Origin: Peribolospora baueri
Taxonomy: Eukaryota; Basidiomycota; Peribolosporomycetes; Peribolosporales; Peribolosporaceae
NCBI GenBank assembly: GCA_029717555.1
Contig: JAMDHS010000077.1
Coordinates: 30,082 to 94,081, forward strand
Length of the DNA: 64,000 nucleotides
Direction of reading: 5' to 3'
Of this stretch, positions 44,943 to 55,054 are shown piece after piece. Under the pieces are notes generated by a model that ran no database searches, was not told the DNA's origin, and saw only the letters and a list, made by a program, of their open reading frames with translations. The position numbers and the translations under genes were made by a program. Every line of letters begins with the position of its first letter. Positions within the stretch are counted from its first letter, which is position 1.

Positions 44943-47764
44943 ATGTCGGGAGGACACAGAATGACGTCCGACGGCAAAAGCTGGATGGAGCAGATACACC
45001 GTCACGGTAGGGCTCCCTTCCATCCAAATTCACACGGGTACAAAGTTTTCCGAAATGTCAAGCACTACGGGGCGAAAGGCGATGGAAAGGCGGACGACAC
45101 AGAGGCAATCAACCGTTGCATCGCCGACGGCGGACGATGTGGAGAGGACGGAGGGTCGAGCACTGTCAGTCCTGCCCTCGTTTTCTTTCCTATGGGTACC
45201 TAGTGAGTGAAAAGCTCTTAGAGGCGGCTGAAAGATGTGATTTTGCTTGAATGCATGCCCCTAGCACGCCAAACTCACCTAGGACCGCGTCCTCTGTATC
45301 CCGCCGCCGGTAGTCTCATCTCCTCTCCCATCATCCAGTATTACAACACCCAGCTAGTGGGAGATCCAAAGGATTCCCCGACTATCCTTGCCTCTCCTCA
45401 CTTCTCCGGAATAGCACTTATTGACTCTAATCCTTACGTTCCCGAGGGACATGGGCGGCAATGGTACATCCCTCAGGACAATTTCTTCCGGTGAGCATTG
45501 CCTGGAGAAATGAAGACAAGGTGGCGGTGTGTACTCAATAGTCCCCATTCTAATCCCCTCTTCCCTTTCTTTCTATTTGCACAGACAAATTCGCAACTTC
45601 TGCCTCTCGACTCTTCTCATGCCCCCAACAGCCTATGGCACTGGCATCCACTGGCAGGTGGCCCAAGCAACCTCCCTCCAGAACATATCCTTTCACCTTA
45701 GCGACCACCCCGACACACGTCATCAGGGAATATTCATGGAGAATGGGAGTGGTGGGTTCATGTGCGATCTAACAGTTAATGGGGGTAAGTTTGGATTATG
45801 GGTGGGAAATCAACAGGTGGGTCGTTGATTGCCCTGCCAACTTGTCTGGGGCGTTAATGTCCTCACTGACACCGACCGCCTGTCTCCCTATCATTTGGAT
45901 CCAGTTCACGGTTCGCAACGTCAAGATCCGAGGCGCTCAAACAGGCGTCTGCCTTCATTGGAACTGGTCGTGGTGCGTGCGTGTTCCATTATCGTTTATT
46001 TCCAGCCTCCCTAACGTGCATTCTCTCGTCCGTACTTCGTAATTTTTGCGTCTTATCCATGCACTTCATGGTCCTCGATAACGCGACGAAAGGACCTTCC
46101 AAGACATCCACATATCTGACGCCAGTCGCGCCGCTTTCGAGATCCGCGTACCGGTCGACGGCAAGGACAAGACCCATCAAGCCGCTAGCTCCTGTATCAT
46201 TCTTGACTCGAGGTTCTCAAGAACACCCGTCGGCGTTCTGCTGTCCCCTTCCGGCAATTCTCAAGAGAGCGGTCTCTCGCTCGTGTTGGATAACGTAGAT
46301 TTGCGAGAGGTCAGCGCTGCGGTGCAGGTCGAAGATGGGCAGGAAGTGCTCAAGAGCGAAGGTGTGACGACCAAGGTGGACAGCTGGTGCTCGGGCCACG
46401 TCTACCAACTCGGAAAGGAGATGGTCTTCCAACAAGATCACCTTCCCAGAATACACAAGCCCTCCTCCTTGCTGGACAAGGATGGGAGAGTGTTTACTCG
46501 GTCCAAACCGCAGTACGAGAATGTCGGCGAGGAAAATTTTGTTCATGCGCGGGACGAGGGCGCCGCAGGTGGGTAATGAACATATGTTTCCCTCGCGAGC
46601 TGTCTTTCTTCGTTGGGGTCTCCAGCGCTCACGCTCTGTTCCGACGTTGTATGGACGGCCACAGGCGATGGCCTGACAGACGATACGGCCGCCCTCAATG
46701 GAGCGCTCCAGAAGGCAGCTAACTTGGGGAAGGTGCTTTTCCTCGATGCTGGCGTCTACCTTGTCACATCCACCGTCATTGTCCCAGTCGGCTCCAGGAT
46801 CGTAGGCGAATGCTGGTCGAACATCATGGCTACTGGGCCTTTCTTTGCCGATGAGAACAGGCCTCGTCCTGTGGTCCTTGTCGGTGGGCCGGAAGAGGAA
46901 GGGGTCGTAGAACTCTCTGACCTCATCTTCTCTACCCGCGGGCCAACGCCCGGAGCTGTGATGGTTCGATGGAATGTCAGTCAGAGCCACCAAGGCTCGG
47001 CGGGTATGTGGGACTGCCACATCCGCATCGGAGGCGCGACCGGAACATGTCTGCGCGAGGATATGACTCCCAAAGGCACTTTGCCGCTGCTCGACGACGC
47101 CAACTTGGGTCCCTTCCTCGGTTTACACGTCACGCCTGAGGGCAGTGGCTACTTTGAGAACGTCTGGGTCTGGCTCGCAGATCATGACCTCGACTCGCCT
47201 TTTCACGGCCAGCTCTCCGTCTTCGCGGCGAGAGGAGCGCTAATCGAGAGTCGCCATGCGCCAACCTGGCTGTGGGGAACGGGGTCGGAGCACTTTCAGC
47301 TCTATCAGTATCAGCTCAATCGCGCCAAGGACGTCTGGATGGGTCTGATACAGACGGAGACGCCTTATTACCAGGCTCGGCCGCCTGCATCGCGGCCTTT
47401 CCGAGCTAGAGCTGACTGGCGCGACCCTGTCTTCGTCGCAACTTCCGAAGGAGGCCTTGCACCGCCCGAGGCGAAGGCGTGGGCGCTGCGGGTGCTAGAA
47501 TCGGAAGGCGTGCTTGTCTACGGTGCCGGGCTGTATAGCTTCTTCGACGACTACAAACAGAACCGCCTGAAAGACGCGAGCTGCCAGCAGCGCGTCGTCG
47601 ACATCGACAGTCGCTCCAACGTCGCCGTGTTTGGCCTCAGCACCGTCGGCGTACGAAGCATGATCGACGTCGATGGTCAGTCGGAGGTTCCCGAAAGCGA
47701 CAACAGGGCCGGTTTCCCTAGTGCGATTGGAGCGTATCTAGGGTCAACAAAGACACACTTCTGA
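44943..47764 (+). CDS. GH55-family glucan 1,3-beta-glucosidase (pectate-lyase-like beta-helix)
   Basis: Model join(44943..45202,45314..45490,45585..45816,45905..45972,46093..46568,46626..47764), 2352 nt, 783 aa. Two parallel beta-helix repeats show the GH55 signature: YKVFRNVKHYGAKGDGKADD in the first half and VVWTATGDGLTDDTAALNGA in the second. HWQVAQATSLQNISFHL, WVGNQQFTVRNVKIRGAQTG, VRWNVSQSHQGSAGMWDCHI and the C-terminal GAGLYSFFDDYKQ are also present. Family enzymes cleave glucose from beta-1,3-glucan ends in cell-wall turnover or nutrition. The chosen ATG lacks a signal peptide, although family members are normally secreted. Either a leader exon was missed or the N-terminus has been lost. 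It is divergent from sla2, with about 290 bp between them. Confidence 0.9.
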
Positions 47765-48001
47765 GCGAGAAGACCGTCTCCGCAAAATCTCGAAGGACGC
47801 GTCCATTGACCAATGTCACGTACGCAGCTATACCCTGTAGTGCACAACGCGCGCAAATAATGGAACAGAATGTTGCAACGCATTGAAAGGTGGTGTACAT
47901 TGACGAAACGAGCACGAGAACATGTTGCATTGTCGTCTACGTCACAGCTCGAAGACAGCTCCCGTTCGAACGCGGCTGCACAGATCGCCCGTGATCACCA
48001 T
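47765..48001. other. Short convergent intergenic region
   Basis: Convergent 3' ends of the GH55 and PPR genes; nothing else seen. Confidence 0.5.
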
Positions 48002-51000
48002 TCACCCTCGCTTCGCCCTGCCCGGCCGAGATTGAGTAGATACCGTGGCGGGAGGTTTGAGGGCATCGGCAAGCATCCGAATCGACTTCTTGGACCGACG
48101 ACGCAGGCGGTTGCACAATTCCTCGTTCGGACCGCCCGGTCGCATGCGTTTCATGAGAGCGGGTCCAGAAGAAGCGGCAGCGTTTTGCTCATAAAGCTTG
48201 AGCGCCGCTTGGAGCTCTTCAACCGTCAAGGAGCACGTCTTGGGTAGGCGCGACATCGGGAAGTTCAGATCTGCGTTACCTAACCCTGCCGTCGCAGACG
48301 TGGAAGCGCTGAAGGTGGCTGAGGCGTGCGTCCGGTCGCTCGAGCCCTCCACCGACTTGACCGTGTTCGCATGCGACGTTGGAAGGCCATGGTGGGGCGG
48401 GGCGGGCCGTGCTTGAGAGAGAGGCACACAAGGTCCATCGCTCCCTCGCACCGTACCTTCCTCCATGCGACGCGCTCGGTCCAACATCCGAACAATCCAC
48501 CGACCAGAGCGCTTCACCACGATCCGCAATCTCCTGTCCGGTTGCAACCCTTCGGCCAAGGAGCGAGAAAGCATGAGGTGTGCGTCATACGGATCTCCAG
48601 CGAGCATGTAGGCTTGGAAGAGAAGCGCAATGGCTGGAAGGTCTGATGCGGGAGGAAGGGCGAGATAGGAAGGGGTTGGTATTGACTCGAGCAGGCGAGA
48701 AGGATCGACCGCCGGAACCGCCGACGGCAGCTCGGACTCTCGCTGCGGAAGTGGAGAGCCCGGAGGCGTCTGCTCTGGATCCTCATCGACGATCCACCTC
48801 CGGACGAGGTCCGGCTGCCCTCTAGCGGCAGCTGATTTCGCCAAAACAGTGAGAGCTTGTCGGTCCGGCACGATTCCTTCAGCCATCATCGCCTCGTACT
48901 GCTTTCTTAGCTTGTCCCGTTGACCCAGCCGGGCATAGCCGTCCATGAGGATTGTGTGCATCACCACGCTACTCTTGATGCCATCCTGCGCCTTCGCGTT
49001 CTGCATGACCGTCTGGGCAGATGCCATGTCCCCCACCTTAGCGTAACCCTCCATGAGGGCCGTGTAGTGGTGCTCAGTTGGCCGTATGCCCTGGTCAAGC
49101 ATGGTCTGAAAGACGATTTCGGCTGTACCGGGATCCCGTCGCAGGACGGCGTCCCGCCGCATGCGCAACGCGAAGGCCTGCGAGTCTGCGCGGACTTGGC
49201 GGACGGCGAGCGACTGCAGGAGAGGCTTGGTGGACGGGTCATTTGGAGCGGCGATTCCGACAGAAGTGTCCTTGGACAGCTGGTCAACCAAGTCCGATAC
49301 GATTCGAGCGGCGCCAAGTTTATGTCGTTCCTTTGCTGGTCGGCCCCTCCCGTGCGCTTGTTCCCGACTGAGCAAAGCCCGGAGAAGGTAGGTAAGGTGC
49401 TCTACGGAAAGCCGGAAGCCACGGCTCCGCATGAGGCTCATGAATCTGGCCAGCTCCTCCGAGCCAAGATCCAAATCGACTGATAAGTAACGCAAAACGA
49501 CGTTGAGCGTCGCCGCGTCCGGTTTGACATGGGCGGCCCTCATCCTCGCGAGCACCCTTGTCGCATCCTCGTGACTGCCCTGCTTGAGCGCGGCTTCGAG
49601 GAGAACGGAAAAGATGACCGAAGTGGATCGGAAGGCTGGTAGCCGCGCAGTTGCACTAGTCGAGCTAGGAGGCGTCGCAGGCGATGACAATGTGGGACGC
49701 TCGCAAAGCTCGGTGACGAAGCGGAGGCCCTCACGGGTCCTCCCAGCATTGATGAAAGTCTTTACCACGGCGGCGACGGCACGATCGAGGCCTTTGAGCG
49801 GTCCGTTCAGCTTCCGGTCCCTCGGTACACCTTCCTCCTCCTTCCACTTTCCCTTCTCCTCCCACGTATGCGTCTCCGCTTTCGCCTCGCCGTCCTTGGC
49901 GACGCTTGATCCAGAGTCCTGCGTTGCCTGTTCTAAGCAGAGTGCTGCTGCCTTCTCGAACATGTCCAGTGCTCCCTTGCAGTCGCCAACCTGGGAACAC
50001 ATTCTGATGATGATCGTGTACGTCTCCACATCTGGTCGCGGTGGAGGCGCCGTCGCGGTTCGTCGGGGGTCTCGTGAGTTGATAGCCTTAGGGTCGGACA
50101 CACGTTGGGCAGATTTGCCGGTCGAGGACGCAGAGACAAAGGTGCTGTCTTTTGTGAACGACAACGGGAACGGGTCGAATCTCCTAAGGACCTCTAAAGC
50201 GCCAACTCTATCTTGCTGCTGGGCGCAGAGATCCAAAATAGCATTGAGCATCCGGGCATCGACGGTCAAACCGAGCGCATCGCCATCCTCCAAAACCTTC
50301 CGTACCAATCCAGGCTGGCGTCCAAGTCCGCGATAGCCCCTGAGGATCGCCACGTAGGTCGCCTCGTCCTCCGAATGACCCCTTTCCCGGAACTGCTTCA
50401 GAACGTTGCCGGCTTGCTGGAGATCGCGGTTGAAAAGGTGACCTTGCAAGAGGAGGCGAAAAGCGGCGCGCGGCGGGTCGAGTGGCGGGCGAGCCTGAGC
50501 AAATTGGTCGAGAAATCCACAAAGAAGGTGGAAACTCTGGAGCTTGATGTAGGCTCGAATGCGAGAGATAAGAAGGTACGCGGTCTGCTCGCCGTCGTGA
50601 TGTTTCGGGGCCATCTTGGTGAGCCGGACGAGCCCTTGCCATTCGCCTTGACGTCCAAGCCGAGCGCCGATGCTCTCGAACATCTTCAAGGGGACAGGGC
50701 GGACATGTTTGCGACTCCATCGCAAGAGCCCAAACGCCGTCTCCTTCTCGCCCACCATGATGTAGCCCTCGGCGAGCCGGCCAATAAGGAGCGCTCGTTT
50801 CTCGTCCAGCCCACCTCCTAAATCGCCATGCATGGGTTTCTGCCCTAACTTCATCTCTCCGTGCGGCCGCTTGATGCCGAATCCCCACGCAGCTGTGAGG
50901 TGAGCGGCACGCAGGGCGGACCGGTGGAGAGCAGTGTAAGCGGGCTGGGCAAGAATCACGTCGAGGAAGCGAATGAGATCGTCGAGTTGGATTTGAGAAA

Positions 51001-51625
51001 GCGCCGCGATGTCCATGTCTCGAAACGTAGCAAACGCTTCCTTCAAGCGGCGTTTTCGAAGGTGATCGCGGAAGGCCACGACCTCGTCTGGCGTATCCGG
51101 AGGCGCGGGGGGCGGCACCACCAAAGCTGGTGGGGGAGATACAGCGGCGATGTCGTCGGAGAAGTCTTGCCTCCCCTGTGTCGCCGCATCTTTCACCTCT
51201 GGAAGCCATTTAGCACCCGTCCGTCGAACATGTCGATCTCGGTGCACAGGGGCCTGCTCGGTCGCGACCTCTGGAGCCAAGCTCGCGGCGGCAGCACACG
51301 TCGCATACCCCCTCCGCGACAGGCGCTGGCCACGAGATGGTGACGGCTGGGGGAGAGAAAGGACTGCCCCAGACACCGGCCTGTATTGTGCTTGGTCCCC
51401 ACGCCCGGACAGCTCTCCGTCGGCGATCGTATCGCTCCCGGCGAGCAATGACGAGTCCGCATAGAGACGAGGGCAAAGGCATTGTAGGACAGGCGCGTCT
51501 TCAGCCGGCGAGGAGACGTACGCAGGCTGGCCGGAGACCCACGAAGATGACGATGCGGCCGGAGACTTGAGGGCGGCGAGGTGAAGCTGGCGTTTCGCTG
51601 AGCCCCTGCCGACCCTGAGGAGCAT
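48002..51625 (-). CDS. Pentatricopeptide repeat (PPR) protein, probably mitochondrial
   Basis: An intronless ORF of 1207 aa. The N-terminus MLLRVGRGSAKRQLHLAALKS is Arg/Ser/Ala-rich without acids, as in mitochondrial presequences. The body has PPR-like helical hairpins: DEATYVAILRGYRGLGRQPG, ETYTIIIRMCSQVGDCKGAL, DAATLNVVLRYLSVDLDLGS, TEHHYTALMEGYAKVGDMAS, SVVMHTILMDGYARLGQRDK and APHYEAMM-like spacing thereafter. Fungal PPR proteins bind organellar RNAs and act in mitochondrial mRNA stability, processing or translation. Which transcript is bound cannot be told. The lack of introns stands out against the intron-rich neighbours. The start is 365 bp from the divergent PAC3-like gene. Confidence 0.88.
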   Translation of the reverse strand: MLLRVGRGSAKRQLHLAALKSPAASSSSWVSGQPAYVSSPAEDAPVLQCLCPRLYADSSLLAGSDTIADGELSGRGDQAQYRPVSGAVLSLPQPSPSRGQRLSRRGYATCAAAASLAPEVATEQAPVHRDRHVRRTGAKWLPEVKDAATQGRQDFSDDIAAVSPPPALVVPPPAPPDTPDEVVAFRDHLRKRRLKEAFATFRDMDIAALSQIQLDDLIRFLDVILAQPAYTALHRSALRAAHLTAAWGFGIKRPHGEMKLGQKPMHGDLGGGLDEKRALLIGRLAEGYIMVGEKETAFGLLRWSRKHVRPVPLKMFESIGARLGRQGEWQGLVRLTKMAPKHHDGEQTAYLLISRIRAYIKLQSFHLLCGFLDQFAQARPPLDPPRAAFRLLLQGHLFNRDLQQAGNVLKQFRERGHSEDEATYVAILRGYRGLGRQPGLVRKVLEDGDALGLTVDARMLNAILDLCAQQQDRVGALEVLRRFDPFPLSFTKDSTFVSASSTGKSAQRVSDPKAINSRDPRRTATAPPPRPDVETYTIIIRMCSQVGDCKGALDMFEKAAALCLEQATQDSGSSVAKDGEAKAETHTWEEKGKWKEEEGVPRDRKLNGPLKGLDRAVAAVVKTFINAGRTREGLRFVTELCERPTLSSPATPPSSTSATARLPAFRSTSVIFSVLLEAALKQGSHEDATRVLARMRAAHVKPDAATLNVVLRYLSVDLDLGSEELARFMSLMRSRGFRLSVEHLTYLLRALLSREQAHGRGRPAKERHKLGAARIVSDLVDQLSKDTSVGIAAPNDPSTKPLLQSLAVRQVRADSQAFALRMRRDAVLRRDPGTAEIVFQTMLDQGIRPTEHHYTALMEGYAKVGDMASAQTVMQNAKAQDGIKSSVVMHTILMDGYARLGQRDKLRKQYEAMMAEGIVPDRQALTVLAKSAAARGQPDLVRRWIVDEDPEQTPPGSPLPQRESELPSAVPAVDPSRLLESIPTPSYLALPPASDLPAIALLFQAYMLAGDPYDAHLMLSRSLAEGLQPDRRLRIVVKRSGRWIVRMLDRARRMEEGTVRGSDGPCVPLSQARPAPPHHGLPTSHANTVKSVEGSSDRTHASATFSASTSATAGLGNADLNFPMSRLPKTCSLTVEELQAALKLYEQNAAASSGPALMKRMRPGGPNEELCNRLRRRSKKSIRMLADALKPPATVSTQSRPGRAKRG

Positions 51626-51990
51626 GGGCGGCTAGGGCTATCTGACCCGCGCTCGTTCTTCGACGGCGAACGGCGAGCGAACGAGCGGGCGGAGAAGCTC
51701 AGCTTGGCAACTAGAAATGAGAGATGAGGGGGTGTGTCATGTGAAGCAGCTCGTGTATGCCCGGAAGCCGCAAGGTGAGGGAGAGGAAGGGCTGGAAAGA
51801 AAAGAAAGGAATCGTTCGGAAGTCGTCCTCGCGTTTCCGGTTCTTCTGAACTGCGAGCAAAGGTGACCGAGCGCGCTTTGGCCGCAGCGTGCGAAAAGCT
51901 CACGTGCGCTGACATAAGCGATGACCGCCGCAGACCTCCTTGCTCGCTCGGGCCACCGTCCATCGCTCCGAAGTCCGCATCCACGCCTCG
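51626..51990. promoter_or_regulatory. Bidirectional promoter between the PPR gene and the PAC3-like gene
   Basis: 365 bp between divergent starts. I saw no obvious TATA element. Confidence 0.45.
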
Positions 51991-52789
51991 ATGACCTCCC
52001 TGCTCGACCTCGCAAATGCTCTTCCCGACGCCGATGGCGCACCAAGGCCAGGAGCTGGACAGAAAGGCGACGCGTCCAAGGTGCAGAGTTTGTCCCGTCC
52101 TCCATTTTCCACGAAGCAGACCGCGCGGATCGTAGACGGCGTCCATACCGAGGTCCTTGCTCAGGCGTTCGTCGACAGGATCCTCGTCCTCGTCACGCAG
52201 CTCGGCAAGGTCGGATGTCTGGTGGGTTGATCGCGTGCGCACATACATTTTGCATGAAGAAGAGTCAAATTATTTTAATAATGGCCAACCCTTCTTTCCC
52301 GGGCAGATCCAAGCATCCCATCCGTCCCCGACGTCCTATGTCTCCTCTACCCTGCTATCCGACAACGATGCTGATGCAGACGCAGATGGCAACCTTGCAT
52401 CCTCCAGCAAGCTTGCGCTAAATCTGCCAGCTCCCCACCCTTCCACGACGCTCGAACCACTTCTAGGCTCCCCTCCGCAACCAGGTCAAAGGCTGCTCTA
52501 CAATCTATACGCCTCTCAGATCTCCGCCATCGTCGCACACGACGTTGGCGACGAGCTTGCTCGTTCCGGCGGACCTGATGCGAACATGGCACTCGGAGTC
52601 GAGAACCGACCCGTGATCGTCGGCCTCGCTCTGAACAAACGCGAGAGAAAGCCAGCCGCCGCTGCGCGAGGGGGTCACTCGACGAACGATGACGTGGACG
52701 AGGATGATGAGGGCACGATGGTGACGGAGAAGGAGAGACTGACTTTTGGAGAGGTCATGAGCATGGTCAAGGAATGTCGGGTATGGTGA
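51991..52789 (+). CDS. Proteasome assembly chaperone 3 (PAC3/Poc3)-like protein
   Basis: Model join(51991..52221,52307..52789), 714 nt, 237 aa; one 85-nt GT-AG intron. The N-terminal region RPPFSTKQTARIVDGVHTEV plus FVDRILVLVTQLGKVGCLIQ (residues ~35-80) matches the PSMG3/Poc3 beta-sheet core (…FADRILVxVTQxGKxG…). Insertions and an acidic Ser-rich stretch follow, then the C-terminal NLYASQISAIVAHDV and NRPVIVGLALNKRE, as expected for the second half of the fold. PAC3 with PAC4 guides assembly of the proteasome alpha ring. The protein is longer than animal PAC3 (~122 aa) because of the insertions. Functional link to rpn10 in this window is by pathway only; the two genes are 32 kb apart. Confidence 0.72.
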
Positions 52790-53061
52790 ATCAGATTTAT
52801 TTCTTGCCGGCGAGATAGCGGGGACGAAGTTCCGAGAAGCCGATGGACGGTATAGGATGGACCACCGTATTCGCAGGGACGTGCAAAAGGAACGGGGGCG
52901 AGGAAACGCGATTTGACACCAGGATTTCAATCCTCGAAGCTCGATAACGACAGCAGTGGAGTGACCATACGATAAGAAACAGTTAAGAACACCCTGCAAA
53001 AGAGCCCAGAAGAATAAAAGAATCGGACGCGTGTACATGTGACCGCTCACGAATGGCTCTC
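52790..53061. other. Short convergent intergenic region
   Basis: 272 bp between convergent genes; nothing further seen. Confidence 0.45.
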
Positions 53062-54174
53062 CTACTTCGTCTCGGGCACGTCCTCGCCCCTCAGAAACTT
53101 GCTCAGGACGTCGAGGAACTTGTCAGTCTCCTCGACGTGAGGCATGTGGCTCGACTCTTCGAATTTCACCCACTTGGCGCCGGGGATGCGCTGGACGAAG
53201 GGCGCGACCGCGTCGTCGTCCGCCGCGTCGTACTGTCCGTTGATGACGAGCGTGGGGACGCGCACGCCGTGAACGCGGTCGATGATGGTGTAGTCCTTTA
53301 GAGTGCCCACGACGTGGAACTCGCTGGGACCGTTCATCGTCTGGTACACCGTGTCGTCCTTCAAGATGGCCGCGAACGAGTTGATCACGTCCGGCGGCAT
53401 CGGGACGACTCGGCACGTGTGCCGGGCGTAGAAGACGTCGACGGCCTTGTGGTACGCCTCCGAATTGGTCGTGCCGTCGCACTCGTGCACATCCAGATCC
53501 GCCTGGACAGCCTTGGGCAGCTGCTTGCGGTATCGGGCCGACGCGGCGCTCCAGAGCGGCATCGACGCGGGCGTGTTGGCGATCACGAGCCGTCGGAGAC
53601 CCTTGGGATGGAGGAGCGCGTGCTCGGCGGCGAGCATGCCGCCCCAGGACTGACCCAGCACATCATACTCGCGGATCCCGAGCTGCCTCACCAAGTCGTC
53701 GAGCTGTTCGCAGAACAGTTGCACCGTCCAGAAGTCCGGGCCCTTATCGGGGAGGTGGGTGGACTGGCCGTTTCCGATCTGGTCGTAAAAGACCACGGGA
53801 GCGCTGTTGCGCTCCGCGGTGGCGGCGAGGCTGAGCAGGTAATCGTGTGTCGCTCCCGGCCCGCCGTGGAGGACGATGAGCGGGACGGGTCCATCGGGGG
53901 ACAGGGTGCCGAAGATCTTGACAAAGATGTTATATTCGCCGAACGGAATCAGTTTCGTGGTGCTTTCAACGGCCACCTTGGCAACTTGAGAATGGATCTG
54001 GGTTCTGGACGGACGGAGAAAGGAGGACGGTCGATAAAGGAGGGACGAAGACGATGGTGTGATCTGTGTGGGGCCGTGCGGGGCGGCGAAGGCGTGGGCG
54101 AGGGGACGGAAGCGAAAGCAGAGCGAGTGGGACCTGGGCCTGGGTGTCGTCCATCGCCGGTGGCGCAGCTGCAT
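53062..54174 (-). CDS. Alpha/beta hydrolase, proline iminopeptidase (S33)-like
   Basis: A single-exon ORF; 370 aa from the ATG at 54174, or 412 aa from an in-frame ATG at 54300. Clear S33 features are the oxyanion motif LIVLHGGPGATHDYLL, VVFYDQIGNGQSTHLPDKGP, the nucleophile elbow YDVLGQSWGGMLAAEHALLH (GQSWG), TPASMPLW, a cap domain and VPTLVINGQYDAADDDAV (catalytic Asp region), followed by FEESSHMPHVEET (catalytic His). Relatives cleave N-terminal proline or hydrolyse amino-acid amides or esters in the cytosol. The first ~65 residues from either start are Arg/Pro/Ser-rich, could be a mitochondrial presequence or mis-annotated leader, and are the uncertain part. The C-terminus is ...RGEDVPETK. 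Confidence 0.88.
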   Translation of the reverse strand: MQLRHRRWTTPRPRSHSLCFRFRPLAHAFAAPHGPTQITPSSSSLLYRPSSFLRPSRTQIHSQVAKVAVESTTKLIPFGEYNIFVKIFGTLSPDGPVPLIVLHGGPGATHDYLLSLAATAERNSAPVVFYDQIGNGQSTHLPDKGPDFWTVQLFCEQLDDLVRQLGIREYDVLGQSWGGMLAAEHALLHPKGLRRLVIANTPASMPLWSAASARYRKQLPKAVQADLDVHECDGTTNSEAYHKAVDVFYARHTCRVVPMPPDVINSFAAILKDDTVYQTMNGPSEFHVVGTLKDYTIIDRVHGVRVPTLVINGQYDAADDDAVAPFVQRIPGAKWVKFEESSHMPHVEETDKFLDVLSKFLRGEDVPETK

Positions 54175-54300
54175 GGGTAACCACGAGCTGGCTCGCAACC
54201 CGTCACCGAGTCCTATCCATTCTGGCCTGTCAGCGGCTGCGGGGATATTGAAGAGAGGGACGTCGACGACCAGCCGGGCCGCCGCACGCGGCCTTCCCAT

Positions 54301-55054
54301 GCGGCTTTTCCGAGGGTCGCACAGAAAGATGATCGGCCGCCGACGTCAATGTCGCAATTCCGCGGGCCGTACCTGGCCATGTGACGCGGGTCACTAACGT
54401 GCTGAGACGGCCATACCTGTACGTACGAGTCGGACATCGTCGCATCCTCATGTGCGCCATTTCCGTCTCTCCTGCTCGCGTGTCTTCCCCCGGTTGCCCG
54501 CCACGGGCAGGCAAGGAACGCACGCAGTCCAACTGTCCGGGCGAACCGCCGAAGCTCCGCGGCGCCCCCCTGAAATATATATTCGACTCCACCGGCGTTT
54601 CGCTGACCGAAGGCCGATCAGGGCGCTGGCGCTGCCGCTCGCCCTTCTCGCCTCTTCTCTCTCCATCCGTCCTTCCGAGCCTGCCCGATGGCCGCCGACT
54701 CTCCGTGCTCTCGGCCGGACCGCAGTGTTTGGTAAGAGCATCCGGGCTGAGCAAACTGACGCGGACGTCGATCAAATCGATCAAACTTCCCGGACCGGCC
54801 TTTTCTGGCTCTTCGGGCTCGGCGTCGCAGAGCATGTCGTTCATTCCAGGAGCCCGGCCAACTTCCCCGTCCGGTGCGACAATTTTCTTCTCCGTCACTG
54901 ACGCCTTCGAGAAGATGCGATCCCTTCCCTGGAGGTGTACATAAAGGCCTATGTCGGCGGTCCGGGCCCAGTGCGCCCCCATCCACGCCTCCCGAACAAC
55001 ACCCTCCGCCCTTTCACTTGCGCTTGCAACCCTTGACCGTCACAATTGTCCACA
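54301..55054. promoter_or_regulatory. Divergent intergenic region between hydrolase and OYE genes
   Basis: About 750 bp (880 bp if the hydrolase starts at 54174). The sequence tgaaatatatattcg near 54570 is a TATA-like element, but it is far from either start. No gene is supported here; several frames are open on both strands because of GC bias. Confidence 0.5.

Noticed and set aside
53314-54180. 288-codon plus-strand frame
   Set aside because: Antisense to the proline-iminopeptidase-like gene, whose catalytic motifs clearly define the coding strand.
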